The notes beneath the pieces are model-generated. The model did no database searches. It saw nothing but the letters and a program-made list of their open reading frames with translations, and had not been told where the DNA came from. Positions 1 through 11,543 of a stretch of DNA of 64,000 nt are shown piece by piece. The position numbers were made by a program, and so were the translations under genes. The stretch's first letter is position 1. Each line of letters opens with the position of its first letter. This DNA is from Cycas panzhihuaensis (Eukaryota > Cycadophyta), in assembly GCA_023213395.1 (NCBI GenBank), contig CM041465.1:112103741-112167740 (forward strand), written 5' to 3'.

Positions 1-779
1 GAACCACTCTCATTCGCCCGTCATGGGCCAATTTAAGCCGTTCCCAAAGGGTCGAACACACGGCTCCCATTTGGTCGAGCCATGGGCGACCAGAAGGAGG
101 TTGTAATCCACGCCAACGCCGAGGACTACAACATCGGCAAGGGCAGTTTTGCCCCAAGGGTGAGCGGAATCGCGGCTGCATCCGAGAGGGTCTTCTCGCC
201 ATCATACCCTTGGCATCGCCAGGAAGGTTCAGGCGGAGATACCAAGCTCTTGCATAACACGCAAGGGCATGGCATTAACAGAAGAGCCGTTGTCGACAAC
301 AGTTCTTCGGAGGGTACAATCAGGCGTATCGATCGTGATGGTGAATGGGAAGTTCCACTGACGCTCCCGTTCACCGGCGGGAGGAAGATCCTTAGGATCG
401 AAGGAAATAGTGGGTCCGCCACCTTGGGCGACGCCCAAAGCGTGGGCGGGCACATCTCCGATCCTAAAGCTTCCAGGAGGAGGGCCCGTTGCTCGGGACA
501 ACTCCTCAGAACGTCCATCAAGGACATTCCTGCAGCGACCGTATGGAGCTCGCCCACGACGGAGAAGGGTTTACCCTTCCCAGTGGGTTGGGTAAGTGCC
601 CTTGAAAGTCGTAACGACCGGGCGCATGTGAATAGCCTTGGGGAGAAGAGGGATTTCCGGAGGAAGGGTCTCCGGAAGGGGATCGGAAGGAACGGAAGAA
701 CTGGCAGCTCCCGCCGCTTCCTTAGCAGTTTGAGATCGCGTGAGGCGAAAGCCTGAGTTGCTTCAAGCAACCGAATCAC
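1..779 (-). pseudogene. Tat-A aspartic protease region (partial)
   Basis: Retroviral-type aspartic protease domain of the gag-pol polyprotein, which would cleave it inside the virus-like particle. On the minus strand, residues TLRRTVVDNGSSVNAMPLRV (about 240-310) carry the active-site triad as D-N-G-S, followed by the QELG segment. Upstream is the conserved lead-in GMSLMDVLRSCPEQRALLLE (about 475-535). The reading is broken by frameshifts: the lead-in and the active site fall in different frames. The left edge of the window cuts the domain shortly after the segment matching LKFVHDG in Tat-D. The domain call is firm; the limits with gag are approximate. Confidence 0.75.
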
Positions 780-3012
780 CTTCTTCCCCTATTCCGGTCG
801 TGAAGGCGACAGTACGGCTGGGAGAACGAGAAGAGGAAGAAGAGTTCGGCGCCCTTCCCTTTGTCGCGGAAGGGCGGGATCGTGATCTTCCTCGATTCTG
901 ATTGTTCTTGGTTTGGGGGTTGCGATCACGTTCCCCATGTTTAGGGAACGGATCCTTGTGAACAGGTTGGTCTAGATTAGGCCTTGAGGCCCGCTTGGGA
1001 GAGGAATCGCGTCGAGGGGCATCCTTTGGATGCTGGGCCCTACAACATGAATCGTCATGGAAGCAATCCCCATGAATGGAACACCACTTCTTCTCAAGCG
1101 GAGGGTCGGACCTTCTCGCTTGGGAGGACTGGGCGTTCCCATTCCTGGGAAGAGGAGCTTGGGTAGTTTGTTGGACTTGTTTGTTTGAAGTAGGAGACGA
1201 AGGACCTTGAAGCTTGAGCTCCTTCATCGTACGCTCGAGCAGGCGTATATGAGGTGAGGGGATCTAAGGTCCTCTCGGTGGGATGAGAGGAAGACCGCGT
1301 CGGCTGAGAAGGTTTAGTGTCTTTGGTAGGGGGTGGTGCCTCACGGCGTTGTGAGGGCTTAAGAGGTTTCTTGAGACCACTGATCTCAATAGCCTCCAAC
1401 GCCAAGCACTTGGCGATCGCGGAATCACACGTGGTCGCCCCATCTTGAGGACTTCCACGTGGACTTGGGACGGTGCATTGACAACAGTCCCGACTCCTCG
1501 GGCAAAGTCGCCTTGGTGGAGTGAAGCGGATCGTGGAATCGCCGCACAAAGTCACGATTCATCTCATCGTGACCTTGTTTGAGCGAGAGAAGGGATTTCA
1601 TCCCGCCTCGAATGGGCGAAGCTACATCAAAGTAATTGATGAACTCGTCCACCAATTCCGGAATGAATAGGAGTGGGCGGGGGAGACGATAAAACCATTT
1701 AAGGCGCCACCGCAAGGATCGAGGAAAGAGTTTCATCAAAATATGGTCGTAAGCCCGATGAATCGATGCATGCCATAGAAACTACGGACATGCTCACGGT
1801 CTTCTTGACGAAGTCCCATCGAATCTAGGAACTTCGGGAGGATGAGGCGGCAAGTTGGTTCGCAACGCCTCAACCGAGAGAGGTTGACCTAAAGTCCACG
1901 AAGGCGCCCTTGCACGGCAAGTAGGATCAACGAACGCCGAAGTGGGTGGGCGCAAGGAGGCGGATGGGGTAGGACACCCATCCCTCCTGAGGAGCCACCC
2001 TCCGACAAGAGGCGGGAAAAAGGCGCCTTGAAGGGAGTCGATTCCCTTGCGAAGGCTGTGGATGGAACCGCATTAGATGGCGGACAAGAGGGATGCGAAT
2101 CGGTTACGCCCATACGGGCCACCCGTAGGTGGGGCCATTCCGTATGGGTGTAGCGGATCCACCCCATAAACAGGAAGACGGCTTCCCTACCCCGCCTCAA
2201 GGTTGAGAAGTATACCCTGGGGGAACGTAGAAAGAAGCACCAACGCGCTGGGTTGGAAGATGCGTGGGAACGAATCCCACCTGACTGGCGACTGGAAGGC
2301 TAGCAGGGCGACTAGGCCTACTAGAGCGACATGTGCCGATTGGGAGACGGCACATTAGTTGGATCGGGAGCAGGTATGCTAACCCCGGTTGAGGGACAGA
2401 CACAAGTGAGAAGGCCAAGGCATTAGGGCCTTGATAAGGGATGGAAGGTGCCACACGTGCCCCATTGCAGAAACGAATGGGGTGTCTGGCGTGAGCACGA
2501 AAGGGTTTGTTGTCACAGAAAGGCGGACGAGGATGAAGCGTGAGGGGAAGAGCAGAGGAGGAAGAGGCTCCCTGCAGGACACCCTCAAGCCATTCGGGAC
2601 GTGGTTGAGAGCATGCCGCACGCGGCATCCGCCAAGAGCCTCAACCACGTCAACGGGAGGAGTCCCCACATACCCATAAGAGGTGATCGGGACCTCAAAC
2701 AAGGCATGTCCATCGAAGGTTCCTCATAAAATCGCCATCGCGTGGCAATCCTCGGGAGAACGGATCCCTCTACCGTGGGTAGAAGGATGGGGAGCACAAG
2801 AAAGGTGTTGATCGATCGGGTAGTAAAGGAGTCGTCACCCTCTTGGGTGGACTCGAATGATGAAGGAAGAGCTTGGGTTTCCATAGCAAGGCGTGGTAGG
2901 TCAATCTAAGAGTACCCTTCCATAGTCGGACGGATCCGACGAGGCAAGAAGGCTATACTCGGGGTCTTCTAACAAAGGGGTAGACCGCAAACGACGAGAA
3001 AGCAGGCGATGC
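780..3012 (-). pseudogene. Tat-A gag (frameshifted)
   Basis: Gag forms the particle shell and binds the genomic RNA. The minus-strand reading runs from the position matching the MRRF start of Tat-B (about 3012; the start codon itself is altered) through a proline- and serine-rich N-terminal half. Then comes the retrotransposon gag core with LKWFYRLP and LVDEFINYFDVA (about 1425-1740) and LKQGHDEMNRDFVRRFHD. Last is a zinc knuckle of form C-x2-H-x4-H-x4-C, WCSIHGDCFHDDSCCRAQH (about 1035-1092), in an Arg/Ser-rich tail. At least four frame changes separate these blocks while the residues stay close to the family, so the copy is either recently broken or carries sequence errors. Confidence 0.75.
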
Positions 3013-3154
3013 AAGGTCGACCGACGATGTCGAAAAGAGAAGGAATGGTATAACACGCGTGTTGGGGCCGCAACGTGGAGGTCAAGACAGTATAGAAAGG
3101 ATCACACAGGGAGCGAAACCAACCAGAAGAGCGAGACTAGCTCCCTTCTTGGCA

Positions 3155-3172
3155 GGTCCCAGATGGTCGCCC
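3155..3172 (-). other. Primer binding site, Tat-A
   Basis: Directly internal to the LTR, the minus strand reads GGGCGACCATCTGGGACC. The same site in Tat-D reads TGGCGACCATACTGGGAT. The form resembles the complement of a plant tRNA-Arg 3' end (TGGCGACCACAGTGGG). The tRNA identity is from memory and tentative. Confidence 0.5.
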
Positions 3173-3174
3173 GA

Positions 3175-5653
3175 TGGGCCATTGCTCTGGGATAACCGCC
3201 GTCGATAGGCGGGGAGAGATGGTGACGAAAGCGGGAAGTGGAACCTACAAGGCAAGCAACTACCGCAGGCGCCTGTCTTGTGGGAGCGCGAGTTCGGGAT
3301 CTGCAATGGAGTATGGCTACTACTGGGTGACCCTTCACCACCTTGGATAAAGAGGCGAAGGTACGTAAGATGACCCGAGTTGGCCCGGCAGGACCCTCCC
3401 ACCCTTGGGTGGCCAGAAGGGAGAGAGAAGGGACCTAGGAGGGATAGGCCAAAAGCAACCCTACACAACCTAACCGGGGACACGAACGACGCGGGAGGCG
3501 AGGTGCTCGTGCGGTTAGGGGGAAGGAAGGAAAAGTAGGGATCAAGAAGGCGCCTACAACCTTTCCTACGGACGAAGAGGGTGCACGCAAATGAAGTAAA
3601 TACGTAACAAATAAACGCAAGGTAAGTTTCCTTTGACTCTGCAATGTCTTAATTACTAAGGAAGAAAAGGGAAAGAACAAGAGTACGCAAGAGGAGGAAA
3701 TGTGTACTGGCCAAGGCGTGCGAGGTGATGTAGCCCGCACGAGGAGTACCCAACCGCCCACGCAACGCATCTGGGATGTGAGGCGTGGCGGCGATCAGGG
3801 CTTCCTTACCTTCCCGGAAAATAAGTGCAATCAAGAAAGAAAGAAGGAAACGCTAACTAGGAAATGAGATAACGTAAGTTGTAACACATGCAAGAGGCGC
3901 CACCGATAGAGATCAGCAGGTAACGTTCTCCGTGCGTCTCAAATACCGCGTTTACAAAGATCTTTCTCCTCCGAAGGAGGGTACTAACATGCAACGCAAG
4001 GTCTAACAATATATATATATCAACATAAGTCGAAATCCAAATAGGCATGCATCAATGTTAGTCCAACGAGGAGGAAATCAAGGAAAAATACTCTAAATAA
4101 AGTGGGACAACAAGGTAAGCCTCGAGTGGCCTCACAGCCGCAAATGGTGCCCAAACCTCTCCCCAAGAGCCACGGGCAGCGAGGAGAAAGTCAAGACTCA
4201 AGGCTAGAAAATAGTAGCAAAAGGGGCAAGAAAGACCCAAAGACACCCACGGGAACCGGATGCTACGGGAGCAAACCAAGATCGGGGAGCAAAGGCAAAG
4301 CCACGAATGGTAGTTGAGAACTACGAATGATTCCCAAACTGAGCAAGGGTCCCAAATCAGCGCAACTCGTGATGTCTGGTTTGGGCGACCTGAGTCTCTA
4401 AACCCTTGTTTAGATGGCCAAGAGCAACATGAGGCGAGAGGAAGCTTTGGAGGGCTTGGAGCCACTCGGGAGCGTGGAAGGTGGTCTAATCCACCCGGCT
4501 CCTCTCCCAAAGCCTATGCAACCCCTCACGCCGCTTTGGACAAAGAACGCAGTAAGAGACAAGAGAAAGTGGAACAAATCCTCACAAAGGAAAGAGGATC
4601 AAACTTCAAGCAACAAAACATGAACAAATGAGTCGGAGCAAGAATATTGCAAAGAACTTAACAAAAAGTAAAGAGTACTGGAGGAAGAGGCAGGGCTTGC
4701 CTCACCCAAAGGACAATGAAAGAGGGCCGGAAAAAAGCCCAGATCTGGAGTAGAGCAGTTTGAGGCCCTCACAGTATGATGGAGAACACACGCAAACGTA
4801 GGGCTCATGGATCGCTGGATAGAGACCGGCTGGAAACCGCTTCAAAGGAGCCCTCTCCAAGGCGCTTGAGGGGTTGAGAGAATGTCTCAACCGAGCCGAA
4901 GGAGAGCTGGGCGCTGTATGAAGAGTGCAGGCCCAAGGCAAGAAAGCGAAGCAGAGCAGAGCAGGAGAGAGTTTTCTTGAGAGTCCCTTCCAAGAGTGAG
5001 TAAAAAGATAAAGATCCAAAAAAAGTCCCAAAAGATGCTTAAGTACTAAAGCAAAACCCTAAAGTACGCGAATAGGTACCGGTGGAAGGGAAAAAGGCGA
5101 ACCACGTGGCGGTTCGCAATAAATGCGAAATTGCCACCATGGATTTTAAAAACAACAGAGACAGTCGTCTGGAAATTTTAGCGATGCATGAATATTCCGC
5201 AGTATGCACCAGAGACCTGAATGGGGCCCGCAACCCACGAGGAGGGGCAAACCACGAAAAGGCTAAAGGACAACTAAAACACCCACCGGAGCAAACAAGC
5301 CAAGAAACGGGCCCACGAGCGAAATAGGCCCCAAATGAGGTGGCAAGCTAACCAAGCGACGATGAGACATCACACGGGTGGAGGTGGCGCAAACCCGGTG
5401 GGTCCAGGAGAGAGGAGGGCAGATGCGGGAAGTAATACGGTCACTAAGGTGCCACACTCGCTAAGAGTGTGCCCCTGCTATAGTCGTCATAGGCTAAACA
5501 TAGGTGTGGACGACGACCAGGCCGCCCACAAAGTCATACGCATGCAAATATGTAAGCAGACAATCAGTACACAAAAGTGATGATAATGCTAGAGACATAC
5601 CTGCACTTACCTGAGTCGGTGATTCCGTATCCATTCCCGGAAGCCGGGAAACA
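3175..5653 (-). repeat. Tat-A 5' LTR (about 2.48 kb)
   Basis: Right end TGTTTCCCGG at 5653; left end placed at the CCCA matching the Tat-E LTR end, next to the primer site. It contains a terminal hairpin (tcccgg-aag-ccggga, 5636-5650), a donor-like CAGGTAAGTGCAGG on the minus strand, the 13 bp box AGCCTATGACGAC (5483-5495, minus) and a CACACTC/GAGTGTG hairpin near 5453-5471. It is the same LTR type as Tat-B and Tat-E. Confidence 0.75.
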
Positions 5654-6065
5654 CGTGGTAACACTCATTGAAAGCTTCAACTACGTCAACAGGAGGAGTC
5701 CCAACAAACTCGTAAGAGGTGATCAGAACCTCAAACAAGGCATGATCCTTGGAACATTCCTCATAAGAATTGCCAACTACGTGGCAACCCTCAAGAGGAA
5801 CGGGTCCTTCCACGGTGTGGGTAGAAGGATGAGCATCGAAAGAAAGGGATTGGTCATTTGGATAATAAAGGGGGTCGTCACCCTCTTGGGTGGACCCGGG
5901 AATAACAGGAGGGAAGGCATGGGTTTCCATGGCTGAAGTATGGTAGGTCCAATCGGAAGAGTATCCCTCCATAGTCGGATCGGAATCCGACGAGGCAAGA
6001 AGGCGATACTCGGGGTCCTCTAACAAAGGAGGTAGACTGCACAAACGACGAGAGAAACGCCGCAT
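5654..6065 (-). pseudogene. Tat-B gag, N-terminal fragment
   Basis: Open minus-strand reading of about 137 gag codons from ATG at 6065 (MRRFSRRLCSLPPLLEDPEY). It runs through IPGSTQEGDDPLYYP and TPPVDVVEAFNECYHV, then passes into the LTR of Tat-A, where it picks up about 14 foreign residues (FPGFREWIRNHRLR) and stops. It is the cleanest view of the family's gag start and was used to place the starts of the other copies. The same N-terminal block is found in Tat-C (23328 on) and Tat-E (54612 on). The break is the Tat-A insertion, not a point mutation. I know no function for this N-terminal block beyond being the head of gag. Confidence 0.8.
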
Positions 6066-6216
6066 GCAAAGTCAACCGACAATGTTAGGAAAGGAGAAAA
6101 AGCAGTAAAACACACGCGTTGGGGGGTGCCCAACGTGGAAATGAAGGTAAGTATGAAAAGGATCACACAAGAGTAGTGAAACCAACTGAAGAGAGCGAAA
6201 CTAGCTCCCTTCTTGT

Positions 6217-6234
6217 GATCCCAGATGGTCGCGG
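6217..6234 (-). other. Primer binding site, Tat-B
   Basis: Minus strand reads CCGCGACCATCTGGGATC just inside the LTR, the same place and core as in the sister copies (GCGACCAT-CTGGGA). Confidence 0.5.
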
Positions 6235-8779
6235 TGGGCGCCTTTCTGGGATAACTACCTAACTGATAGGCGTGGGAGGAGTAAGTGATGAAATGATAGA
6301 AAGTAGAACCTAAAAGGCGAGTAACTACCACGCAGGCGCCCGTCTTGGCCGAGGCGAGTTCGGGATCCGCAATGGAGTATGGCTACTATTGGGCGACCCT
6401 TCCCACCTCGATCAAGGGGCGAAGGTCGTGGGATGAACCCGAGTTGACACGGGAATAGGACCCTCCCACCCTTGGGTGGCGGAAGGAGAAGAGAAGGCCC
6501 ACCGGAGGCGGGGCCAAGAGTAATCCTACACAACCTGACCGGATGCACGAGCGATGCGGGAAGCAAGGCGCTCGTGCGGTTAAGGAAAAGGAAGGAAAGG
6601 TAAGGACAAAGAAAACTCTTACGATCTTTCCTACGGATAATAGGGGGTGCATGCAACAAAGCAAACAAATACAAAAGCAATTTCCCCTTTTAATCTTTCA
6701 ATGTTCTAATTACTAAGAAAAGAATAAAAGGGAGAACAAGGGTAGCGAAGAGGAAGGAAGCGTGCACCTGGGCCAAAGGCGTCTTGAGATGACGTAGCCT
6801 CCACGAGGAGCACCCAACCACTCCGCGCGACGTACCAGATGCGGGATGTAGCGGCGGGCAAAAAGGGGGTTCCTTACCCTCCCCGGAAAAGTAAATGCGA
6901 TACCAAAGGAAGGAAAGGAACGCTAACTAGTAAATGAGATAGCATAAAACATGATACATGCAAAGAGCACTTACCGGTAGAGAGGCCAACGGGCAACGTT
7001 CTCCGCGTCTCGAGTACCTGCAAGCAACAAGGGTCTCCCTCTTCCCGAAGGAAGAGCACTAACATGCAATGCAAAGATCTAACAATATATGTCTAGCAAC
7101 ATAAGCAAGAGTCTAAATATACATGCGTTAGTGTTAGTCCAATAAGGAAAATACCAAAGGACAGTGACCCAAATGAAAGGAAATAACAAGGCAAGCCTCG
7201 GAGTGGCCTACTTCCCGCAAACGGTGCCCCAACCTCCCCCCAGGAGCCACAAGGCAGTGAGGAGAAAGTCAAGAACCAAGGCTGGAAAAATGGTTGAAAA
7301 AAGGGGCAAGAGAGACCCAAAGATACCCACGGGGGACCGGGATGCTACGGGGAGCAAACCGGGTGACCGTGGAGCAAGGGTGAAGCAAGAACCCGTAGTT
7401 GGGGCCTATGGATGGCACCCAAACCTGAACAAAAGGGTCCCAAATCAGCGCTGCAACTTGTGACAGCGCTGGTTTGGGCGACCAAAGGGAGCCTTCAAAC
7501 CCTTGTTTACAAGCCAAGAGAAGCACGAGGCGAGAGGGAGGTTTTGGGGGGCTAAGAGCCGCCTAGGGAGCGTGGAAGGTGGTACGGAATCCACCCAGCT
7601 CCTCTCCAAAACCTATGCAACCCCTCAACGCCGTTGCCTTGGACAAAGAACGCAAGAAGCACAGGGAGAGTGGTATAACAGTCCTCCAAAGGGAGGAAAA
7701 CTAACTCTCACGGAACAAGTAGGAACAAATAAGCTGAAGCACAAATATCACAAAAAAAACAAATGCAAAATGAAGAATACAGGAAGGGAGGCAAGGGATT
7801 TGCCTCGGCTAAAGGAACGAAGAAGGGTGGAAAAATAGCCCAGATCCGGAGTGGAGCAGCTTGAGGCCCCGCTACGAGGTGTGACGGAAACACACGCAAC
7901 GGGAACTCGTGATCGCCTGGGTAGAAACCAGCTGGAAACCGCTTCAAAGGAGCCCTCTCCAAGGCATTTGAGGGGCTGAGAGAATGTCTCAGCCGAGCCA
8001 AAGGAGAGTTGGGCACTGTATGAAGAGGTGCAGGTCCAGTTGCAGCAATGAGAGAAGAGCAGAGCGGTAGTGTTTTTCTTGAGAGCAACTTCAAAAGTGA
8101 GCCAAAAGATCTTTGAAAATGAGCCAAAAAGGGCTTAAGTACTCAAGCAAAACCCTAAACCGTGCGATTAGGGCGTAGCTGGAGGAGAAATAAAGCGCGA
8201 GCCATGTGGCAGTTTCGCAATAAATGCGAAATTACCACGACGGATTTTAAAAAACAATCTGAAACAGTCGTACCGCCGGAATATTCGCATCATGCGGATA
8301 TTCCGTCTGCGAAAAATCCAAATGCAGACGCTAGAAGAGAATGGGGCCCACCAACCAGTCTAGGTTGGGGGCAGACGACCAAAAAGGTGGACATAATGCT
8401 AAAACACCCACCCAGGAGCAAACAAGCCAACAAAACGGGTCCAAAGGAGCAAAAATAGGGCTCGAGTGGGGTGGCAAGTTGACCAAACGATGATGAGTCA
8501 TCACACGCGTGAGGTGGCGAAACCTAGTGGATCTGAGCGAGGAGGCGGATCACGGGAAGCAATACGGTCACCAGGGTGCCACACTCGCTGGGAGTGTGCC
8601 CCTGCTATAGTCGTCATAGGCTAAAATAAGTGTGGATGACCACAAGGCCACCCACAAAGTCATACACATGCAGATACGCAAGCAAACATCCAGTAAAAGA
8701 AAGCGATGATAATGCAAGAGACATACCTGCACTTACCTAAGTCGGTGATTCCGTATCCATTCCCGGAAGCCGGGAAATA
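6235..8779 (-). repeat. Tat-B 5' LTR (about 2.55 kb)
   Basis: Same LTR type as Tat-A: minus-strand start TATTTCCCGGCTTCCGGG, AGCCTATGACGAC box at 8610-8622 and CACACTC/GAGTGTG hairpin (8581-8600). A nearly perfect 29 bp palindrome lies at 8277-8305 (arms cggaatat / atattccg, inner cgcat / atgcg, one mismatched pair). No ORF inside it is supported. Confidence 0.75.
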
Positions 8780-9739
8780 GATCCCACTCACTAATGCTAA
8801 GGAAAGGTGGGTTTATGTTATAGTAGGAGAATTTTCTCTTATATTTGTCTTATTATTTAGAGCTCTAAGAATATTTAACACTTTCTACTACATTTGCTTG
8901 ATTTGATTCACAACACTTTGCTACAAAGCATTAAGCTTAATTTTAAAAACTTCAACTTAGAGTGAAAAATAAACATCTTAGTGCCTGAGTATCAAGCCTT
9001 TGACTATAATTTCCAAATAAGGAGTAGGAATTCCTTATGCTTGACATAATAAGGGCATAGTCTGATTGACTTCTTAATTAGATTATAGCTTTTATGTCCA
9101 CTATTTCTATTATAAGTTTAGATGCTAGGAACCTATATAAACTTTTAAGAACAAGGTTTTATCCATACCTCCTATTGGACCATGTGAACATCCTATTTTT
9201 AGTTTCAATATCTATAATTTTTCTCTCTTCTACCATGATGGTCATTATTCTTGTATTAGGATTCAAGGAGAAATGCCTACAAAGTTTCTCTTTGGGATAT
9301 GAGATTAAATTGAAATCACCTTTTATAGTCTAATTTTGGATGTACTTGGTGCTCCCATCTTGTCTAATCTTATTCTAGCACTCTCTAGATTGAAGGGGAT
9401 GATTTGACATATATATTTGTGACATCGAATATTTTGTTATATCCTAATTCCTAAAACTTATATTTGATATTGTTTTACCTCTTTACCAATCCTATTATAT
9501 GGAGCATGTTATTGTTCCAAATGATAACAATACCTCTAGATTATTCTAAAGCACTAACACTCTTAATGGAGTAACTTCTACCATTCCAAATATGATTATA
9601 GCTAATAGATTTCCCTTAAGATAACTTAGTCTCCTAGAGAAGAAAAACATTATTGGTTCCACTCCTTGATCCATTCCTTTAGGATTTATTTTATCGATGA
9701 TGAACCCAAACTTCTCACATTCCATAAGATGACAATCAT
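8780..9739 (-). pseudogene. LINE ORF2, endonuclease domain (truncated, decayed)
   Basis: The apurinic-type endonuclease of LINE ORF2 nicks target DNA to prime reverse transcription. Seen on the minus strand: MIVILWNVRSLGS from 9739, matching the ISWNVRGLGS start of plant LINE ORF2; a remnant of the LLQETK motif shortly after (FLL-stop-ET in a shifted frame); and further on RKIIDIETKNRMFTWSNRRYG-like residues (about 9160-9240) followed by RFLASK, the usual D-x-x-x-x-N-G-x-FTW-N-R...LDRFL block. Near the end SDYALIMSSIRNSYS matches the SDH region, with Y in place of the catalytic H. At least ten stops or frameshifts. Not functional. Confidence 0.6.
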
Positions 9740-9869
9740 CTCCTTTCTTAGTGGGACATGGTTTTCTTAGCCCTAGGGAATCCTTCACTAACATTCAAAT
9801 TCTCAACCATATGGTTGTCCAAGTTGAGCTAATCATTGAACCTACATAGTTGAGATTGGGTACCTTTTA

Positions 9870-11300
9870 TGACTTCCTTCATTGTCTCCTTAATATGTGC
9901 TCCCTTATTTGCTAGCCTATCTTACTTCCTTTTCTTAATCTCCTTACAATCCATATTAATCTCATTAATTAGCATTGATTCTGTGCCTTTCCAAATGCTA
10001 GGAGGGCCTTCTACCATATGCTTAATGGTGATACCATCTTTGGGTAAATGGTCCTTGACCATTCCTTCTACATATATATTTATTTTATATATTTATAGAA
10101 CAAAAAAAAAAATCTTGCAGATGTTTTACTAACTGCATGAGGGATGCACCTAAATAAAAGGATGATGTTGGATTAATTTGGTCCTCCCCATTTTGACTAT
10201 CAGTCTCTTCTTTAAAATTGTATATAATTTTTAGTGATTCTTGTGTCAAAGTAATGAATGGTTTCTATAGATGGAATTCATCACCTATGGGCTCATGTAT
10301 TTTCCCTAATGCTTGAAATTTATTAGTCATCCCCTGGTTTTGCCTTGCCCTATGATTATTTTCCTGGTCTAGTTTGGGTCATGATTTCTTTTGAATAGTA
10401 AAAAATCCCTTATCATACCCTTGTTCCTTTGATGGTTTATACTCAAAACCTTTCTTAAGGTAATTATAAATGAAATGCTTATATTAGTGGTAGAAGCCAT
10501 ACTCATACAAAATATGCCCATATTCTAACTCATGGATTTAGGAATGATCACCAAAAATAATTTCAACCAATTTAAGAAGGCCATTATATACATCTATATC
10601 AATACAGATGCATATGAAATAAGTGAATCTTTGTTGTATGGTTACCTATATTATCCTTAAGAATTGCCTAATGGATGACCCAATTTCCTCCAAGGATTTC
10701 TTGTCTATAGGTATAAGGGAAAGAAATGTAACTTTACCCATAAAGGATGGTGTTTAGTGTTTCTTGTCTTAGGTTAAAAGATGGATCCTAATACTCTATG
10801 TATAAATAACTTTGGGCTATAAGCCATGGGCCCTTTTTTAAGATTATATCCTTATCTTATGATGTTTTGAATGTAGTGATAAAAATCAACAACCCCTGTT
10901 GTCAACTTTTAGTTCTAAAGAGATGTAATGAACCTAGTTAGCATGAATCCATAAATTCAACCACTTCAGATATGACCATAGATTAAAAAATAGATAAATC
11001 ATATGTTCCACAATTAAAGAAGAAAAATCCTTAGAAGGATAACTTGGGTCAAGCATGATACATGAGTTATAGACTTGATACTTGATAAGGGTGCCTTATG
11101 CAATGGACCACCCCTTCAGCTTTAGTACTTGCTTATGTATAGGCAGGAACTCACCTTCCTAATGAGATTATGATATTGGAGTAGTCATCAACAAAAAATT
11201 AGAACAAACCTTAGTGTCATCATCAAACCTTGGTGGTTTTTGCCTTTTGAATCTAAGCAACTAAAATCAATCTAGAAACATATAACTTGTAATTTTCTTT
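9870..11300 (-). pseudogene. LINE ORF1-like nucleic-acid-binding protein (decayed)
   Basis: Minus-strand reading with residues such as VEIIFGDHSWIHELEYGHI, then a cysteine-poor remnant of a CCHC knuckle (YEYGFYH-stop-YKHFIYNYLKK, about 10460-10540) where plant LINE ORF1 has C-x2-C-x4-H-x4-C. It is followed by KKS-PKLDQENNHRARQN and NKFQALGKIHEPIGDEF, the familiar 'N-x-F-x-x-L' tail of plant LINE ORF1. The ORF would bind element RNA. Stops and frame changes throughout. The 5' part of ORF1 (above about 10800) is too decayed to place with certainty. Confidence 0.5.
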
Positions 11301-11488
11301 GAAAAATCATATGAAAGTAGTCCATAAAACTTCTTTAGAATGAAAGATTTAAATAAGATAAGTCGTGTAATGTATTTATTTTCTAAAATAGAGTGACGGT
11401 TAAGCTTAAAAAACACTTAATACCTTTTATTCCACATGACATGGGATTAAGGTACAAGGGCCAAGTTATGGACTTCAAAATTTTATAT

Positions 11489-11498
<10 letters not shown>

Positions 11499-11540
<42 letters not shown>
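11499..11540. repeat. (AC)n microsatellite, about 21 units
   Basis: Perfect AC dinucleotide tract flanked by tatatacatacatac on the left and agatatatgtatgtat on the right. A short-tandem-repeat locus near the 5' side of the LINE remnant. Confidence 0.95.

Positions 11541-11543
<3 letters not shown>

Larger units (their letters stand above)
1..5653 (-). mobile_element. Tat-A: partial Ty3/gypsy (Tat group) LTR retrotransposon
   Basis: Minus-strand element seen from its 5' LTR (right end) through gag into protease; pol, accessory region and 3' LTR lie left of the window. The right terminus at 5653 reads TGTTTCCCGG on the minus strand, the same terminus as the other Tat LTRs here. Beyond it the gag of Tat-B resumes at once, so Tat-A is inserted in Tat-B. 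The right-hand target duplication would be cgtgg (5654-5658); its partner is out of view. The copy keeps many CpG sites but its gag is split over several frames. Confidence 0.85.
5654..8779 (-). mobile_element. Tat-B: partial Tat element, 5' LTR plus start of gag
   Basis: A second minus-strand element of the same family as Tat-A. Its right terminus at 8779 reads TATTTCCCGG on the minus strand (TG changed to TA). Beyond it a LINE endonuclease reading continues, so Tat-B is inserted in the LINE; the right-hand flank is gatcc. Gag is cut at 5654 by Tat-A, and the rest should lie beyond the left edge. Confidence 0.8.
8780..11390 (-). mobile_element. Decayed L1-type LINE, interrupted by Tat-B
   Basis: Minus-strand non-LTR retrotransposon remnant in AT-rich DNA. 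It has an ORF1-like segment with a ruined zinc knuckle, then the start of an ORF2 endonuclease, in the order of plant L1 elements. The reverse transcriptase is absent because Tat-B cuts in at 8780 and the rest is outside the window. Stops occur throughout. The right limit is approximate. I rest the call on several separate motifs, not on an alignment. Confidence 0.6.

Noticed and set aside
82-756. Plus-strand open frame of 224 codons
   Set aside because: It is the opposite strand of the Tat-A protease region, whose DNGSS and lead-in motifs are on the minus strand; the plus reading shows no domain.
3000-8779. Recent segmental tandem duplication of about 3.1 kb
   Set aside because: The junction at 5653/5654 falls exactly at an LTR terminus, with gag continuing beyond it, which fits nested insertion better. 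Left-side sequence would settle it.
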